Assembly (NCBI GenBank): GCA_001858525.1 | Contig: LAPX01000016.1 | Span: forward strand, 1 to 64,000 | Reading direction: 5' to 3' | DNA: 64,000 nt | DNA from: Vampirovibrio chlorellavorus | GTDB lineage: Bacteria; Cyanobacteriota; Vampirovibrionia; Vampirovibrionales; Vampirovibrionaceae | Shown here: positions 25,226-34,542 of the stretch, piece by piece | How the letters are laid out: each line of letters starts with the position of its first letter | Numbering within the stretch: the stretch's first letter is position 1 | The notes under the pieces: generated by a model | Databases searched by the model: none | What the model was told of the DNA's origin: nothing | Seen by the model: the letters and a program-made list of their open reading frames with translations, nothing else | Position numbers and translations under genes: made by a program

Positions 25226-26533
25226 TCAGGCAATTTCCGTTTTAGGCTTTTTGTCGGGTAGCATGAGCACCTCGGCGCTGTTCTTTTTCTCGACCATTTC
25301 AGGGGTCAATTCAAAGACTTTCAGGTCCTCACGGGACGGCGCTTCAAACATAATGGGGAGCATCAGCTCTTCCACAATGCTGCGCAACGCCCGGGCGCCG
25401 GTTTTACGCTTGATGGCTTCCTTGGCAATGGCCTCAGCCACACCTTCCGCAAAGACCAGCTCCACGTCATCCATAGCCATAAGCTCTCTGTACTGCTTGA
25501 ACACAGCATTTTTGGGCTCAGTAAGGATGAGTACCAGTGCGGCTTCATCCAGCGGATCCAAGACGGCAGTGACCGGTACCCGACCGATAAACTCAGGGAT
25601 CATCCCGAATTTAATCAAGTCATCCGGCTGCAGTTGCTTCATCATGCGGGCCGCTTCCAAATCACGCTCGTACTGGGATTTGGGAGAGCTGGCGCCAAAA
25701 CCGACGGACTTGCCAGAGTTAATCCGGCCTTCCACGATTTTTTCAAGCCCGATAAAAGCACCACCGCAAATAAACAGGATGTTGGAAGTGTCGATTTGGA
25801 TGAACTCCTGGTGCGGATGCTTCCGTCCACCCTGCGGGGGTACGTTGGCCACCGTGCCTTCGATCATCTTCAACAACGCCTGTTGCACGCCTTCCCCGGA
25901 AACATCACGGGTGATGCTGGGGTTTTCGGACTTGCGGGCAATTTTATCGATTTCGTCAATGTACACAATGCCACGCTCTGCCTTGGCCGCGTCGTAATCG
26001 GCAGCCTGGTACAAGCGCAACAGAATGTTCTCAACGTCATCGCCCACGTAGCCGGCTTCAGTCAACGTGGTGGCATCGGCCACGGCAAAAGGCACTTCCA
26101 GGAACTTGGCCAGCGTTTGGGCCAACAGGGTTTTCCCAGAACCAGTAGGGCCAATCAGCAAGATGTTACTCTTCTGAATTTCCACCAGATCCTTCTTGTC
26201 CTCTTTTTCCTTGTTGGACAAGTTGTGGTTCACCCGCTTGTAGTGGTTGTAAACCGCCACAGACAGAACCCGCTTGGCATCTTCCTGGCCCACGATGTGG
26301 TCATCCAGGAAGCCTTTGATTTCCTGAGGCTTGGGCACCTTGGAAATCTCCGGCAAAGTGGTGCTTTTTTCACCCTCTTCGGCCTCGAAGAATTCCTCGT
26401 CCAGAATCTCGTTGCAGAGATCCACGCACTCATCACAAATGTAGACTTCAGGCCCTGCAATGAGTTTTTTAACCTGATCCTGACTTTTACCGCAAAAAGA
26501 ACATTTTAAGCGGCTATCTTCATGCTTGGCCAT
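25226..26533 (-). CDS. clpX: ATP-dependent Clp protease unfoldase ClpX
   Basis: This 435-residue hexameric AAA+ unfoldase delivers substrates to ClpP. The zinc-binding domain ([15 protein letters not shown], then [12 protein letters not shown]) is at residues 11-48. Walker A is [11 protein letters not shown], Walker B is [11 protein letters not shown], pore loop 1 is GYVGDDVE, and the ClpP-contacting IGF-like loop region follows [10 protein letters not shown] and [10 protein letters not shown]. Sensor 2 is [15 protein letters not shown] 26533 has GGAGGG at 6 nt. It follows clpP and tig in the conserved tig-clpP-clpX order. Confidence 0.98.
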   Translation of the reverse strand: MAKHEDSRLKCSFCGKSQDQVKKLIAGPEVYICDECVDLCNEILDEEFFEAEEGEKSTTLPEISKVPKPQEIKGFLDDHIVGQEDAKRVLSVAVYNHYKRVNHNLSNKEKEDKKDLVEIQKSNILLIGPTGSGKTLLAQTLAKFLEVPFAVADATTLTEAGYVGDDVENILLRLYQAADYDAAKAERGIVYIDEIDKIARKSENPSITRDVSGEGVQQALLKMIEGTVANVPPQGGRKHPHQEFIQIDTSNILFICGGAFIGLEKIVEGRINSGKSVGFGASSPKSQYERDLEAARMMKQLQPDDLIKFGMIPEFIGRVPVTAVLDPLDEAALVLILTEPKNAVFKQYRELMAMDDVELVFAEGVAEAIAKEAIKRKTGARALRSIVEELMLPIMFEAPSREDLKVFELTPEMVEKKNSAEVLMLPDKKPKTEIA

Positions 26534-26619
26534 GTCTAGCCCTCCAGATTGAGTCTGCATGAACCCCTTCCTGTGGATAGCAGGAAGCGAAAGTCCACCA
26601 TTCCATCTTCATTATAATA

Positions 26620-27249
26620 CTATTTATTGCTGCTGGCTTCCTCGGCCTTGGTAATCACCTTGTCTACCATACCGTAAGCCACCCCTTCTTCGGCGGACAT
26701 GATGTAGTCACGGTCGGTATCCCGTTCGATTTTCTTGATCGACTGACCAGTGTTGCTCGCCAGGATTTCGTTAAGGTTTTTCTTCATCCGATTGATTTCA
26801 GCAGCCTGAATTTCGATATCGGTCGCTTGGCCTTGCGCACCACCCAAGGGTTGGTGAATCAGGATGCGAGAGTTCGGCAGGGCCATCCGCTTACCGGGAG
26901 TACCGGAAGACAACAGGAACGCACCCATACTGGCAGCCTGACCCAAGCAAATGGTGGCCACATCAGCGCGAATGTGCTTCATGGTGTCATAAATAGCGAA
27001 ACCGGCAGTCACCGAACCGCCCGGGCTGTTGATGTACAGCATAATATCTTTTTCCGGATTCTCGGAATCCAGCAACAGCAGCTGCGCCACAATGAGGTTG
27101 GCAACCATATCATCGATGGGCGTACCCAAGAAGATGATCCGCTCTCTCAGCAGGCGGGAAAAAATATCAAATGAACGCTCTCCACGACTGGATTGCTCGA
27201 TAACAACCGGCATATACGCTTGAGGATCGCCGTTCGGTACATACAGCAT
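26620..27249 (-). CDS. clpP: Clp protease proteolytic subunit
   Basis: This 209-residue serine protease forms the tetradecameric ClpP barrel. The catalytic triad is visible as Ser107 ([11 protein letters not shown]), His132 ([10 protein letters not shown]) and Asp181 (ERDTDRDY), matching E. coli numbering plus ten. [12 protein letters not shown] is the oxyanion-region signature. ATG 27249 has GAGG at 8 nt; a GTG six codons earlier is less likely. It is the middle gene of tig-clpP-clpX. Confidence 0.98.
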   Translation of the reverse strand: MLYVPNGDPQAYMPVVIEQSSRGERSFDIFSRLLRERIIFLGTPIDDMVANLIVAQLLLLDSENPEKDIMLYINSPGGSVTAGFAIYDTMKHIRADVATICLGQAASMGAFLLSSGTPGKRMALPNSRILIHQPLGGAQGQATDIEIQAAEINRMKKNLNEILASNTGQSIKKIERDTDRDYIMSAEEGVAYGMVDKVITKAEEASSNK

Positions 27250-27309
27250 CTGTGTTGCCTCTTTCACTTCAGCACAAACAGGATATTTCGATTTTTTAGA
27301 CCTTAATTT

Positions 27310-27347
27310 ATTTTAGACGATCCTCCCAAGGGATGGAAGGATCGTCT
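27310..27347 (-). terminator. Hairpin after tig
   Basis: AGACGATCCT and AGGATCGTCT form a 10-bp stem with a 13-nt loop; on the minus strand a T/A-rich tail follows. It lies 14 nt past the tig stop, and could partly uncouple tig from clpP. Confidence 0.75.
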
Positions 27348-27360
27348 ATGGTTTATAAGT

Positions 27361-28761
27361 CTAAACTTCAGCGTCTAAAACGTCAAACTCTTCACCTTCA
27401 ATGGCAGCGGCCACTTCAGTACCTTCGGGCACGTTAGAGCTGGCTTTTTGCTGCTCCACTTGCTCTTCGGGCACGTAGTTGAACTCAGCGCGCTCCACCA
27501 GATAATCCACGATTTTCTGGCTGAGGATCTGATCAGACAGAGCTTGAGCGGCGGCGAAGTTGTTGCCCAACTGACGCATCACCTGCTTCTCTTCCATACC
27601 CCGCATGGCGGCCATTTGGCTAACCATCGCAGAGAACTCGTCTTCGTTGACCTGCATGCCTTCCTGTTTGGCAATGGCGCCGAAGATCAAGCTGGTTTTA
27701 ATACGCTTGCTGGCTTCGTTGCGCAGATTCTGCCAGGTGCTTTCATGCCCTTCGGAATCCAGGAACTTTTCCCAGGACAGGCCTTGGCTTTTCAAGCGCT
27801 GCTGCACTTCGTCCATCAGCAACTTGGCTTCCCGGTTGACCATGCTGTCAGGGATTTCCACCGTGGCTTTTTCCAACAGATAATCAACAACCGCTTTTTG
27901 CTTGCGGAAGGTGTTTTCTTGCTCTTCGCTTTGTTTCAGCAGATTGCGAACTTCTTCTTTCATCTGCTCAACCGTTTCGAAAGGACCTACTTTTTTGGCC
28001 ACTTCATCGGTCAGCTCAGGCACTACTTTTTTGGAAATATCGTTGATTTTCACCTTGAACTCAGCCGGTTTACCAGCCAAGGTGGTGTCGTGGTAGCCTT
28101 CCGGGAAGGTCACGTTGATGCTGAATTCCTCAGCAATTTTGTGGCCCACCAGTTGATCGGCAAACCCTTCGATGAAGTTGTTATCAGCCAGATCAAGGCG
28201 GTAATTTTTAGCGGAACCACCCTTGATGGCCTCACCGTTCACAGACCCGTTAAAGTCGATGTTTACGATGTCGGTCTTTTCAGACGGACGATCCACCACG
28301 GATTCCAGAGTGGTCAAACGCTCTACAATAGAGGCCAACTCTTTTTCCTCAGCGTCAGCGGGCAGTTTGTACTCAGCCACATCCAACTTCAAGGTGGTCA
28401 ACTCGGGCAACTGGGCTTCCGGACGAAGCTCCACGGTGGCCTTGACGGCAATGCCTTCGCCCAGGTCAAACTTCAGGTTTTCAATTTGAGGCGGAGCCAC
28501 GATGTCCAGCTGATGCTCGCTAATGGCGTCGGCAAACAGGTGGGGGAACAGGCGATCCATGGCCTCTTGCTTAATGCGATCCACGCCCACGGTTTTCTCC
28601 ACGATGGAGCGAGGAGCCTTACCCCGGCGGAAACCGGGAATATTCAGACGCTGACCCAGTCGTTTCCAGGCCTTGTTGTATTCCTGGTTGGCTTGCTCGG
28701 CGGGAATTTCCAGGTTAATTTTCGCCAAGTTTTGTTCTTCTTTTAAGACTTCTACTTTCAT
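27361..28761 (-). CDS. tig: Trigger factor
   Basis: The 466-residue ribosome-associated chaperone and prolyl isomerase binds nascent chains at the exit tunnel. The ribosome-binding domain carries the signature NIPGFRRGKAPRSIVEK (residues 39-55). The PPIase domain (~150-245) includes KTDIVNIDFNGSVNG and VTFPEGYHDTTLAGKPAEF. The helical chaperone domain follows. The C-terminal ~35 residues are acidic (EGTEVAAAIEGEEFDVLDAEV). AAGG stands 7 nt before the ATG. It is first in the tig-clpP-clpX order. Confidence 0.97.
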   Translation of the reverse strand: MKVEVLKEEQNLAKINLEIPAEQANQEYNKAWKRLGQRLNIPGFRRGKAPRSIVEKTVGVDRIKQEAMDRLFPHLFADAISEHQLDIVAPPQIENLKFDLGEGIAVKATVELRPEAQLPELTTLKLDVAEYKLPADAEEKELASIVERLTTLESVVDRPSEKTDIVNIDFNGSVNGEAIKGGSAKNYRLDLADNNFIEGFADQLVGHKIAEEFSINVTFPEGYHDTTLAGKPAEFKVKINDISKKVVPELTDEVAKKVGPFETVEQMKEEVRNLLKQSEEQENTFRKQKAVVDYLLEKATVEIPDSMVNREAKLLMDEVQQRLKSQGLSWEKFLDSEGHESTWQNLRNEASKRIKTSLIFGAIAKQEGMQVNEDEFSAMVSQMAAMRGMEEKQVMRQLGNNFAAAQALSDQILSQKIVDYLVERAEFNYVPEEQVEQQKASSNVPEGTEVAAAIEGEEFDVLDAEV

Positions 28762-28913
28762 GCGTCTGCCTTAGCCCATTCCTTCAAAATACTGTAAACG
28801 GCATTTAAATCGCTAAAGAGACTCAATTCTCTCAGCGATTTTGCACCAACCCCTTGTACGGAACGCTCTGATGCGGAGCTTTTCAATTTACCTAGCAACT
28901 TGATATTCTGCAA
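28758..28913 (-). other. Short open frame with a helix-hairpin-helix-like motif, overlapping the tig start
   Basis: Between tRNA-Gly and tig an open frame runs into the ATGA at the tig start. Its last ~30 residues (SVQGVGAKSLRELSLF, then SDLNAVYSIL) match the helix-hairpin-helix pattern (hxGhGxK...L...sLxAh). From the TTG at 28913 it would encode 51 residues; the frame also continues through the tRNA, which must be non-coding. There is no convincing ribosome binding site. It could be a small translationally coupled gene, a decayed fragment, or chance. Confidence 0.3.
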
Positions 28914-28941
28914 CTTGCTTGTGTTTTCCGGGGTAAAAATT

Positions 28942-29013
<72 letters not shown>

Positions 29014-29042
29014 ATTTACCGGAAAACTTGAGGATGATTTAG

Positions 29043-29071
29043 ATTCTAGGTAAACCGCTCCGGAATTGCAA
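29043..29071 (-). promoter_or_regulatory. Promoter of tRNA-Gly, possibly also tig
   Basis: On the minus strand TTGCAA, a 17-nt spacer and TAGAAT, 29 nt before the tRNA 5' end. Confidence 0.65.
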
Positions 29072-29135
29072 CAGGGGATTTGATAATTTTTTACCTCAAA
29101 TATTTGGAAGACGCAAACGCAAGCTGTAGCGCTGG

Positions 29136-30131
29136 CTAGGATTGGCTCAAAACCGAAAATGTGGCCTGGGGGGCCACGCGCCTCAAGACCTGTGCTATCA
29201 GCGCACTGAAAGAATAGTCGGGCGCGGCAGGCTCCACCATGGTAACAGATTGAATACGCTCCACCGGTTCATGGGCTGCGGCCATACGAACCATGACGTC
29301 CTGTAGTGGAGAAATGGTATTATTGGGCGCCGGAACCGTCAGGACACAGCCCTCAAACTGCTTTTTGTCGCTGGTTTGCACCGATAACCCGGCCCAGGTT
29401 TTTCGATTGGGATTGGGGAGATATGACTGTAAAGCCGCCCGCCAGGCAGGTTGAAAGCGGGCATCGGCGGGTTCGCTAATGTCCAGGCGTGGTGACTGAA
29501 ACCAGTTTTTTTGCCCGGAAGCATAGTGATAGCTATTGGGCAGATACGCGCCAGCCGTTTTGGTGTCGACCTCCCCGCGCTTCATATCCACCACGTGAAT
29601 GGGCAAATCCGGATTTCCAGTCTCCAACAGCGCTTGTCGACAAGAACCGCAAGGTCTCAAGCTCTGAATCATCATTTGAATGCCGGACTCTCCGTTGGCC
29701 CTGGCATTCAGCAAGGCAAAAACCTCCGCGTGAACCGTATCGTTGGGGAGCCCGCCTTTCAATTCCAGGTTGGCGCCCAGATAGGCCTTACCGCTATTCC
29801 CAATAGCAATGGCCCCGACCGGCATCTTGGAAACCTCTGGGCGAGCCAGCTTTTGGGCCAGAGCCAAAATGGATTGATAGGTCTTGACGCTCTCAGGGTT
29901 GGTTGGCTCAAACACCGGAAGATCACTGAGGACGGTGGGGAATTTAGCCTGCTGCAAAAGCGACTGCACATCCAAACTTCCGGCAAAGCGAAGGGCTGGC
30001 TTGCGCTGCAACGAACCCGGACGGGCCAATCCTGACGCCACCGACAACGCGGGCCGTTTGGACCTATCCATGGAGCGAACAGCCTGCCCGGAAGGCACAG
30101 CCGGACTAAAACAAGGCATACCAAACGCCAT
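29136..30131 (-). CDS. Cytidine deaminase with long N-terminal extension
   Basis: The 331-residue protein contains a cytidine deaminase domain: residues 105-170 show VGAIAIGNSGKAYLGANLE, the zinc/catalytic HAE (His134, Glu136) and PCGSCRQ (Cys161, Cys164). A second, catalytically empty deaminase-like half appears to fill residues ~230-331, so the protein resembles the two-domain (E. coli Cdd) form. Ahead of it is a ~70-residue Pro/Ser/basic extension ending in RKPALRFAGS (RFAG 48-51). That motif recurs at 37445 and 40474 in unrelated enzymes. GGGGAGG 7 nt before ATG 30131 fixes the start. It presumably deaminates cytidine/deoxycytidine in pyrimidine salvage, but the substrate is not proven. 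It is a single gene. Confidence 0.82.
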   Translation of the reverse strand: MAFGMPCFSPAVPSGQAVRSMDRSKRPALSVASGLARPGSLQRKPALRFAGSLDVQSLLQQAKFPTVLSDLPVFEPTNPESVKTYQSILALAQKLARPEVSKMPVGAIAIGNSGKAYLGANLELKGGLPNDTVHAEVFALLNARANGESGIQMMIQSLRPCGSCRQALLETGNPDLPIHVVDMKRGEVDTKTAGAYLPNSYHYASGQKNWFQSPRLDISEPADARFQPAWRAALQSYLPNPNRKTWAGLSVQTSDKKQFEGCVLTVPAPNNTISPLQDVMVRMAAAHEPVERIQSVTMVEPAAPDYSFSALIAQVLRRVAPQATFSVLSQS

Positions 30132-30294
30132 CGAAATGCCTCCCCAAATACAAAATACTGAAACCCGATACACTCGCAAAAATTAAACTCTGTTTGCGCT
30201 ACAGCTTACAAGAAACAACCCGCAAAGCAAGCCTTCCCTTTACTGTTTACTGTCCATTTCTCCCGCCCATTACCTGCAAAGCGTCCCCGTTCCG

Positions 30295-31275
30295 TTATAC
30301 GGAGATCATCTCCATCTTGCGCTCAGCCATTTCCAGCACCCGCACCACATGGTAGCCGTTCATGCCGTTGGTTTTGGGGTCGTACCCGTGCCGAATGCAA
30401 TTGATGAAGTGCTGGCATTCCAGCTTGAGGGGCTCAATATCTAGATAATCCGGGAACTCCTCAATGGGGCTGCTGACATCATCCTTGTTGAAGATGTGCA
30501 ACTTGTTCTCGCCCAACGTATCATCAATCATGGCGGCGCGCTCAGTTCCCCGAACCACCAGTTTGACCTGCTTGATGGGATGCACCCAACTAATGTGAAT
30601 GTGTCCGGCCACATCGTTGGGGAAAACCATATCGATGTGCGCATCATCCACCAGACCATCTTCCCGGTTCTGATAGCCAATGACCGACACGATATCCTCA
30701 GGCTCCTGATCCATCAGGTAAGACATCATGGACACATCATGCGGAGCCAAATCCCAAATCACGCTCTTGTCTGGGCGAAACTTGTTGGTATTCAGGCGAT
30801 CGCTTGAAATATTCTTAATCTGCCCCAGATAACCTTCCCGAATCAGCTGCCGCAGGCGGTTGACTGCCGGATGATAGAGCAACAAATGGCCCACCATCAA
30901 GACCTTATCCAGCTCACGGGCCAGTGCGTTCAACTCCAGCGTTTGCTCGGAACTGGTGGCCACCGGTTTTTCCACGTAAACGTGCTTTCCAGCCAGCAGA
31001 GCCTTCTTGGCCAATTCGTAGTGGGTAAAGCTGGGGGTGGCAATGACCACACCGTTCACCTGCGGGTCATTGAACACGTCATCAAAGCGATTGCTGGCCT
31101 GCACGTGCTTGTATTGCTTCTGCAAGGAACTCAGGGTTTCCGGGTTTAGGTCACAAACCCGATGGAGAAAGCCCAGATTGTCAAAATTACGAACCAGATT
31201 TTTACCCCAATTCCCGCAACCAATGACGGCAATTTTTTCCTGCTGGGCATTGTCCATATCAAACAGTGGGGTCAT
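30295..31275 (-). CDS. Gfo/Idh/MocA-family oxidoreductase
   Basis: This 326-residue NAD(P)-dependent sugar dehydrogenase has the Rossmann motif IAVIGCGNWGKNLVRNF near the N-terminus, VVIATPSFTHYELA, the hallmark GKHVYVEKPVATSS (catalytic-region Glu-Lys-Pro) and WDLAPHDVSMMSYL. It resembles members that oxidise UDP-sugars at C3 in O-antigen or amino-sugar synthesis (WbpB/WlbA group), but the substrate cannot be fixed from sequence alone. GGAA stands 7 nt before ATG 31275; an ATG six codons on is possible. It is divergent from alr. Confidence 0.88.
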   Translation of the reverse strand: MTPLFDMDNAQQEKIAVIGCGNWGKNLVRNFDNLGFLHRVCDLNPETLSSLQKQYKHVQASNRFDDVFNDPQVNGVVIATPSFTHYELAKKALLAGKHVYVEKPVATSSEQTLELNALARELDKVLMVGHLLLYHPAVNRLRQLIREGYLGQIKNISSDRLNTNKFRPDKSVIWDLAPHDVSMMSYLMDQEPEDIVSVIGYQNREDGLVDDAHIDMVFPNDVAGHIHISWVHPIKQVKLVVRGTERAAMIDDTLGENKLHIFNKDDVSSPIEEFPDYLDIEPLKLECQHFINCIRHGYDPKTNGMNGYHVVRVLEMAERKMEMISV

Positions 31276-31459
31276 AGGGCTGTTCCGATTCCGCTATTGC
31301 GAGTCCAACGAGTTAGCTTGCAGTCACAAACCAGTCTGGTTTGTATGAAACTGCTTTTTATAATTTTGGCTTACACAGTGTTTGAGATTAGAATAAACCA
31401 AAAGGCTTGCACACGCCATCCAAAGCCAAGTCCCCGAATCCGAAAGCGCTGGATTACCG

Positions 31460-32617
31460 ATGAAATCCCTGAGAACCCTGCCTGTCCAAACCCGCCGAGA
31501 TGCCTGGGTGGAAATCAACCTGGGGGCCATTGAGGCCAACGCTCGGGCCATCCGCAAAGTCGTTCCCCCGCAAGTGGCCCTGATGGCGGTGGTCAAGGCG
31601 GATGCCTACGGACACGGCTCGGCCATGGTATTAAACACCTTGGGAGCCTCCGGGGTGAGTATGGCCGGGGTGGCCTCCATGGATGAAGCCATCCACATTC
31701 GGGAATCGGGCATTAAACTGCCCATTCTGGTCATTGGGGTGGTGCCGGATTGGTCGGTGCAGTACGCCAGCGATTACGATATACAACTCACCATTTTCGC
31801 CCAGCACCATGTGGAAAGCCTGCGTAAAGCCTATCAGCAGGACAAAAAGCCCTTCAAGGTGCATATTAAAGTGGATACTGGCATGCACCGTATTGGCATT
31901 GGCTGGCAGGAAGCCCTGAACTTCATCCGGGAGTGCCAAGCGCTGCCCTTTTTGCAGGTAGAAGGGGTCTTTAGTCATCTGGCCGACAGCCATGACCACA
32001 CCCTAACCCAATCCCAACTGGCACGCTGGGAAACCCTGTGCCAACAACTCGACCCCCTGCCCCGCTTTGTGCACATCGCCAACTCCGGTCATGCCCTGTG
32101 CCCAGACACCTGGATGGAAGCCAACCCCAACACACTAACCCGTCTGGGCATCGCCTTTTTTGGCTACGGCAATCACCCGCAGCAGCAGGGCATAAAACTG
32201 CAACCGGCCATGAGCCTGAAAGCCCGTATTATCCACGTGCAAACCGTTGGCCCCAATACCGGGGTTAGCTACAGCCATACTTATCACACCCCAACGGAGG
32301 GGGATAGTCACATTGCCACGGTGCCTTTGGGATACGCCGACGGGGTGCCCCGGGTCTTATCCGGGCGAATTCATGGACTAATCGCCGGTCAAAAAGTCCC
32401 TCAGGTGGGCCGCATCACCATGGATCAGATGATGTTTGACGTGAGCGCCATTCCAGACGCCCAGGTAGGCGATATTATCACACTGCTGGGCACCGGGGAT
32501 TCCCGCTACCCGGAGGATGCCATTTGGCTGGATGATTGGGCCAGCAAAGCCAACACCATTGAGTATGAACTGATGTGTGCCCTGCGGGTTCGCCTGCCCA
32601 AAACCTACACCCGGTAA
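31460..32617 (+). CDS. alr: Alanine racemase
   Basis: The 385-residue PLP enzyme makes D-alanine for peptidoglycan. The PLP lysine lies in VALMAVVKADAYGHG, FKVHIKVDTGMHRIG follows, and the second catalytic residue is the Tyr of GVSYSHTYHT. GYADGVPRVLS and VGRITMDQMMFDVS complete the signature. A ~14-residue leader (SLRTLPVQTRRDA) precedes the fold. ABC permease genes follow in the same direction after a 77-nt gap, with no terminator seen. Confidence 0.96.
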   Translation: MKSLRTLPVQTRRDAWVEINLGAIEANARAIRKVVPPQVALMAVVKADAYGHGSAMVLNTLGASGVSMAGVASMDEAIHIRESGIKLPILVIGVVPDWSVQYASDYDIQLTIFAQHHVESLRKAYQQDKKPFKVHIKVDTGMHRIGIGWQEALNFIRECQALPFLQVEGVFSHLADSHDHTLTQSQLARWETLCQQLDPLPRFVHIANSGHALCPDTWMEANPNTLTRLGIAFFGYGNHPQQQGIKLQPAMSLKARIIHVQTVGPNTGVSYSHTYHTPTEGDSHIATVPLGYADGVPRVLSGRIHGLIAGQKVPQVGRITMDQMMFDVSAIPDAQVGDIITLLGTGDSRYPEDAIWLDDWASKANTIEYELMCALRVRLPKTYTR

Positions 32618-32694
32618 GCTTCCAAAGTAAGACCAGTATCAGACTTGAGCAGAGTCTCTCCCACAATCTTGCCGTTCTCGTCTATGATATCGGT

Positions 32695-33621
32695 ATGCCC
32701 AGCCTGATTTTAAGACGTTTACTGACCGGTTTGCTCACCCTGTTTGTGGTGATTAGCCTGACCTTTTTGCTGCTGCGACTCATGCCGGGCGGGCCGTTTG
32801 ATCAGGATCGCAAGCTGCCCCCGGCCATTCAGGCCAATATTGAAGCCCGCTACCACCTGAATGAGCCACTGTGGAAGCAATACAGCATTTACATCGGTGG
32901 CATCCTGCGGGGCGATCTGGGACCCTCCTTCAAGTACAAATCCCGCTCGGTCAGTGATATTGTGGGCGAGGCCACCCTGACTTCCACCAAGCTGGGGCTA
33001 ATGGCCCTGGCCCTCGGGGTTCTGCTGGGAACCGCTCTGGGCACCCTGGCCGGACTCAGTACCAGCCGCTTCTGGGATGGCCTGCTGACCTTGGCGGGCG
33101 TGGCCAGTATTTCCACCCCCCTGTTTATTTTTGGGGGCTTTTTGGTACTGATTTTCTCTCTCTCCTTGGGCTGGTTACCGGCTGCCACGCTGGAAAGCCC
33201 CAAACACTACCTATTACCGGTCTTAACGCTTTCCCTGACACCCTTTTCCTATGCCTTTTTGCTGGTACGCACCACCGTACGGGAGGTGCGCTCTCAGCAG
33301 TATGTACTCATCAAGCGCAGTCAGGGATTGGCCGAAAGCACCATTGCCGTTCGCCACATCCTCAGAAATTCCCTTATTCCGCTGGTGTCCATTTTAGGCC
33401 CCATTGCCGCGGCCATTATTACCGGCTCCTTTGCCGTAGAGTATATTTTTGCCATTCCCGGGCTGGGCAAACACTTTGTCACTGCCGTCAGCAACCGGGA
33501 TTATACCCTGGTGATGGGCATTACCATTATTTACGGACTGGCCCTTATTCTATTTAACACCCTGACCGATATCGTATACGGGCTTCTGGATCCTCGACTG
33601 CGAGAGGAAGCCAAGCGATGA
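32695..33621 (+). CDS. Peptide/nickel-type ABC transporter permease, DppB/OppB family
   Basis: This 308-residue inner-membrane protein has six predicted helices. It starts with the typical SLILRRLLTGLLTLFVVIS and has LLRLMPGGPFD, RYHLNEPLWKQY, and the EAA coupling loop near RSQQYVLIKRSQGLAESTIA. It forms the channel with the next gene product and imports peptides or related solutes. No ribosome binding site is strong at ATG 32695. The stop overlaps the next start by 4 nt (ATGA). No binding protein or ATPase gene lies nearby, so the remaining components must be elsewhere. Confidence 0.93.
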   Translation: MPSLILRRLLTGLLTLFVVISLTFLLLRLMPGGPFDQDRKLPPAIQANIEARYHLNEPLWKQYSIYIGGILRGDLGPSFKYKSRSVSDIVGEATLTSTKLGLMALALGVLLGTALGTLAGLSTSRFWDGLLTLAGVASISTPLFIFGGFLVLIFSLSLGWLPAATLESPKHYLLPVLTLSLTPFSYAFLLVRTTVREVRSQQYVLIKRSQGLAESTIAVRHILRNSLIPLVSILGPIAAAIITGSFAVEYIFAIPGLGKHFVTAVSNRDYTLVMGITIIYGLALILFNTLTDIVYGLLDPRLREEAKR

Positions 33622-34532
33622 GTCACAGCCTGACTGCCTCAAGCCCTACCGCTTCAGGCCCACCCGCCCGGGCCAAGGCCAAAGCAAAGCCTCCTGAAAA
33701 ACCTCCATGGGTCAAAGCGCCCAAACTGTTCTGGTGCAGTGTCTTTCTGGGGCTGATTGTTTTGCTGGCCCTGTTGGGGCCATTACTGGGTCCCGACCCC
33801 AATGCCATTTACCCGGACATCCCGGTGGCCCCGCCATGGCCGCTTGCTGGAAACGTTATGGGTCACTGGTTTGGCACCGATGACCTGGGCCGGGATCTGC
33901 TCAGCCGAACCGCAGTGGGTGCCCGCATTTCTCTGTTGATTGGCTTGGCCACCGCAGTCGTGGCCGTGATGATTGGCACCCTGTACGGTACAGTCTCCGC
34001 CCTGTGCGAAGGAAAAACCGATACGCTGATGATGCGCATCATTGATATTATCTACTCGCTGCCCTCCCTGATGATTGTTATCCTGTTCAGCGTGTTCCTG
34101 GGCCGGGGACTGATCAGTCTGGTATTGGCCCTGTCCCTGTTTAGCTGGCCCGATACCGCCCGCATTATCCGGGGGCAAATCCTCAGCCTCAAGCGAGAAG
34201 AGTTTGTGGAGGCCTTTCACAGTATTGGCGGCCAGACCCCCATGCTCATTTGGAAGCATTTCATCCCCAACACCCTGGGCCTGATTATTTTAACCGCCAC
34301 AATCACTGTACCTCGGGCCATTTTGACCGAGTCCACCCTGAGTTTTATTGGTCTGGGCGTGGAGCCACCCTTAAGCAGCTGGGGCACCCTGGCGGGGGAA
34401 GGCTGGCAACTGGTGCGGGTGGCCCCGCACATGCTGTTTTTTCCGGCCATCTTTATTTTTTCCACCATGATTGCCCTGAACCTTCTGGGCGACAGCCTGC
34501 GCGAATATTTCGACCCCAAAAAAGGCCGCTGA
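33618..34532 (+). CDS. Peptide/nickel-type ABC transporter permease, DppC/OppC family
   Basis: This 304-residue membrane partner of the preceding permease has a ~35-residue Pro/Lys-rich cytoplasmic N-terminus, the family motif HWFGTDDLGRDLLSRTAVGA and the EAA loop REEFVEAFHSIGGQTPMLIW. The typical ESTLSFIGLGVEPPLSSWG lies near the C-terminus. Five to six membrane helices are visible. It overlaps the DppB-type gene by 4 nt, indicating coupled translation. Confidence 0.94.
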   Translation: MSHSLTASSPTASGPPARAKAKAKPPEKPPWVKAPKLFWCSVFLGLIVLLALLGPLLGPDPNAIYPDIPVAPPWPLAGNVMGHWFGTDDLGRDLLSRTAVGARISLLIGLATAVVAVMIGTLYGTVSALCEGKTDTLMMRIIDIIYSLPSLMIVILFSVFLGRGLISLVLALSLFSWPDTARIIRGQILSLKREEFVEAFHSIGGQTPMLIWKHFIPNTLGLIILTATITVPRAILTESTLSFIGLGVEPPLSSWGTLAGEGWQLVRVAPHMLFFPAIFIFSTMIALNLLGDSLREYFDPKKGR

Positions 34533-34542
34533 AGCTAAAGAG

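Noticed and set aside
27448-28746. 432-residue open frame opposite tig
   Set aside because: Antisense shadow of trigger factor; composition is dominated by His, Phe and Gln from reversed codons.
32695-34532. Possible complete peptide ABC transporter operon
   Set aside because: Only the two permease genes are present; no substrate-binding protein or ATPase is adjacent.
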